A stretch of 7,592 nt of DNA from Alphaproteobacteria bacterium. Its GTDB lineage: Bacteria > Pseudomonadota > Alphaproteobacteria > Reyranellales > Reyranellaceae. Below are positions 5,895 through 7,592 of the stretch, one piece after another; within the stretch, counting starts at the first letter, position 1; every line of letters begins with the position of its first letter. The position numbers and the translations under genes were made by a program. The stretch covers positions 1 to 7,592 of the forward strand of contig JABCYT010000140.1 of assembly GCA_013290035.1 (NCBI GenBank), read 5' to 3'. The notes beneath the pieces are model-generated. The model searched no databases. It saw only the letters and a program-made list of their open reading frames with translations, and was not told where the DNA came from.

Positions 5895-7037
5895 CTAGTC
5901 CTTCACCGCCGGCAGCACGACCCGGGTGAAGATGCCGATCGGGATCACGCCTTGAAGAGGTCCGCCGTAATGGCCGGCATTCACCATGACCACGAGGTCG
6001 AGCGCCGGCACGACATACAGCCGCTGGCCGCCATAGCCGACGCCTGCTGCCCAGGTGAGTTCGGCGCCGTTGTGGAAGCTGCGGCCGAGCCACCATTGAT
6101 AGCCATAGAAAAAAAGGCCGTCGCCGTTGAGGCGCGGCTTGATCGAATCCGCGGCCCAGCCCTTGGGCAGGACCTGCTTATCCTGCCACGTGCCGTCGTT
6201 CAGCAGGAGCTGCCCGAGCTTGGCGGCGTCGCGTGCCCGCAGGCGCAGGCCCGAAGCCGCCGCCGGCGGGGAGTCCGCGGCGAAGGGCAGCTTGACCCAG
6301 TCGTAGTCGGTGATGTCGAGCGGCGAGAAGAGCTTGTCGCGCGCGTAGTCGTCGAGACGCTGCCCGGTCGCCTTGGCGACCGCGGCGCCCAGCACGGTCG
6401 TGCCGCCGCCGTTGTAGTTGTAGATCTCGCCGGGCCGCGCCACGAGGCGCTGCTCGAACACGTATTTGAGCGGGTCGGGGGCGTCGATCAGCCGGCGCTC
6501 GCTGTTGGCGGGATTGCTGTAGGGCAGCGATTCGTCCCACGCCAGGCCGGACGACATGGTGAGGAAATCGGTGAAGGTGATGCGCGCGTTGCCGGCGGTC
6601 TTCAGGCCGGCGTACTGGGGAAAGAAGTCGATGGCGGAGGAGTCGAGGGCCGGGAACTTGCCCTCGCCGCGGGCGATGCCGACCAGTAGCGAGGTCACGC
6701 TCTTGGAGATCGATCGCAGGTCGTGCTTGACGTCGGCGGCGTACTGCACGGTGCCGAGCGGGCTGCCCCAGCGCTCGTCGGCGCCGCGGAAGTAGCGCTC
6801 CATCGCGAGCTTGCCTTTGCGCACCACGACGACGGCATGGATGTTGGCCTCGGTCCATTGGGCGATGAAAGGGTCGAGCTCGCAGAGCTTGGCCGGGTCG
6901 AGGCCGAGGTCGGCCTGCGCGGCGATGGTCCAACCGTCGCTGAGCGCTACCGGCGCGCCGCAGATCTTCGTGTCGTCGGCCGCGGCGGGCGCGCAAAGCG
7001 CGACCAGCGCCAGCGCAAGCATGAGAAACCTTGTCAT
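5895..7037 (-). CDS. Secreted serine hydrolase, beta-lactamase/esterase family
   Basis: This 380-residue protein belongs to the penicillin-binding-protein-like serine hydrolases (beta-lactamase class C, esterase EstB, 6-aminohexanoate-dimer hydrolase group). An N-terminal signal peptide (MTRFLMLALALVALCAPAAA) predicts export, with cleavage after A20; the Cys at 15 is preceded by Leu and is not a good lipobox. The nucleophile motif SxxK is S109-I-S-K112 in DLRSISKS, and the second motif is the tyrosine of YNYNGGG (206-212). A GVGYGGQ segment (332-338) takes the place of the KTG box, as in the hydrolase branches rather than true beta-lactamases. C26 and C52 could form a disulfide in the periplasm. 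The ATG at 7037 is chosen for the signal peptide; the frame stays open upstream only as a shadow of the GST gene. It is convergent with the transporter, with 3 bp between stops. The substrate is unknown; antibiotic resistance should not be assumed. Confidence 0.9.
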   Translation of the reverse strand: MTRFLMLALALVALCAPAAADDTKICGAPVALSDGWTIAAQADLGLDPAKLCELDPFIAQWTEANIHAVVVVRKGKLAMERYFRGADERWGSPLGTVQYAADVKHDLRSISKSVTSLLVGIARGEGKFPALDSSAIDFFPQYAGLKTAGNARITFTDFLTMSSGLAWDESLPYSNPANSERRLIDAPDPLKYVFEQRLVARPGEIYNYNGGGTTVLGAAVAKATGQRLDDYARDKLFSPLDITDYDWVKLPFAADSPPAAASGLRLRARDAAKLGQLLLNDGTWQDKQVLPKGWAADSIKPRLNGDGLFFYGYQWWLGRSFHNGAELTWAAGVGYGGQRLYVVPALDLVVMVNAGHYGGPLQGVIPIGIFTRVVLPAVKD

Positions 7038-7094
7038 CGAGACCGAGCTTAGGTCGTTCGCGGCGGCCGGCAAGGGCGTGTTAGCGTTTCGGCC

Positions 7095-7592
7095 ATGAAG
7101 CTCTATTCCGGACCGCTCAGCATGTTCGGCGCCAAGGCCGAGATTGCAGCCCATGAGAAGGGGCTCGATGTCGAGCTGGTCATGGTGCCGTTCGAGATGA
7201 AGACGCTCTATCAGCCCAAGCATCCCGAGGTGCTGCGCATCAATCCCAAGCGCCAGGTGCCGGTGCTGATCGACGGCGATCTCGAGCTCTTCGACTCGAC
7301 GCAGATCTTCGAATATTTCGAAACCATGAAGCCCGCACCGGCGCTGTGGCCAGCCGAAGCCAAGGCGCGCGCCCGCGCGCGCCTGCTCGAGCACAAGTCG
7401 GACGAGATCTATTTCCCGCCTATCATCCGGCTCATGGGATTGCAGGCCACGCCCGACGATCTGGCCGCGGTCGACGCGCGGGCTGCCGCTGCTTCTTTCT
7501 ATGACGAGAGGGAGAAGGGGCTGGGCACCGGGGAGTGGCTGGCCGGCAATTACTCCTATGCCGATATCGCCTTCTACATGGCGCAGCTCTTC
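7095..7592 (+). CDS. Glutathione S-transferase family protein, C-terminus beyond window
   Basis: The frame is open from the ATG at 7095 to the window edge (166 codons, no stop); a usual family member has about 200-230 residues, so the end is missing. The N-terminal thioredoxin-like domain starts MKLYSGPLSMFGAKAEIAAH. It has the cis-proline motif RQVPVLIDGD (53-62), then ELFDSTQIFEYF (64-75), matching the glutathione-contacting Glu/Asp-Ser region. The helical domain contains the N-capping box YSYADIAFY (154-162). These support conjugation or reduction of electrophiles with glutathione in the cytoplasm, but the subclass is not clear; candidate active-site serines are S5 and S9. The 57 bp shared with the divergent hydrolase gene show no convincing promoter, and no Shine-Dalgarno lies just before the ATG. 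Confidence 0.9.
   Translation, partial: MKLYSGPLSMFGAKAEIAAHEKGLDVELVMVPFEMKTLYQPKHPEVLRINPKRQVPVLIDGDLELFDSTQIFEYFETMKPAPALWPAEAKARARARLLEHKSDEIYFPPIIRLMGLQATPDDLAAVDARAAAASFYDEREKGLGTGEWLAGNYSYADIAFYMAQLF

Noticed and set aside
5895..7037. Calling the serine hydrolase an antibiotic-resistance beta-lactamase
   Set aside because: SxxK is present, but the KTG box is replaced by GVGYGGQ and the second motif is not a clean YxN; esterase or amide-hydrolase branches fit better.

Overview
The window reads as a compact stretch of chromosome from a GC-rich bacterium, most likely an alphaproteobacterium. The grounds are strong G/C preference at third codon positions, a folate-dependent TrmFO, a glutamine-dependent NadE, and a GC-rich intergenic palindrome of a type common in that class. 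I cannot name a genus. All six genes have recognisable families, and no phage, CRISPR or intact transposon is visible.

Layout. Positions 1-261 carry no gene I can support; they hold a perfect 10-bp hairpin (54-76) and a perfect 2 x 21-bp tandem repeat (210-251) just past the end of trmFO. trmFO lies on the minus strand (262-1620). Divergent from it, across 47 bp, is a small Rid-family gene (1668-2054). After a 91-bp AT-rich control region come three same-strand genes packed as an operon: nadE (2146-3801), a GpdQ-like metallophosphodiesterase (3805-4608) and a divergent NRAMP-family transporter (4605-5891). nadE and the phosphodiesterase are 3 bp apart; the phosphodiesterase and transporter overlap by 4 bp. 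A secreted serine hydrolase of the beta-lactamase fold (5895-7037, minus) converges on the transporter with 3 bp between stop codons. A glutathione S-transferase-like gene (7095 to the window edge) diverges from the hydrolase and is cut off.

How the parts fit. The nadE operon makes NAD+ from deamido-NAD, and its leader holds two similar inverted repeats 27 bp apart that overlap the candidate promoters, so a repressor of NAD biosynthesis is a reasonable guess. The two downstream genes are a metal-dependent phosphodiesterase and a predicted divalent-metal transporter, a pairing that suggests metal supply to the enzyme. The most notable points are the twin operator, the transporter's altered metal-binding motifs, and a Rid protein lacking the arginine needed for imine deaminase activity.
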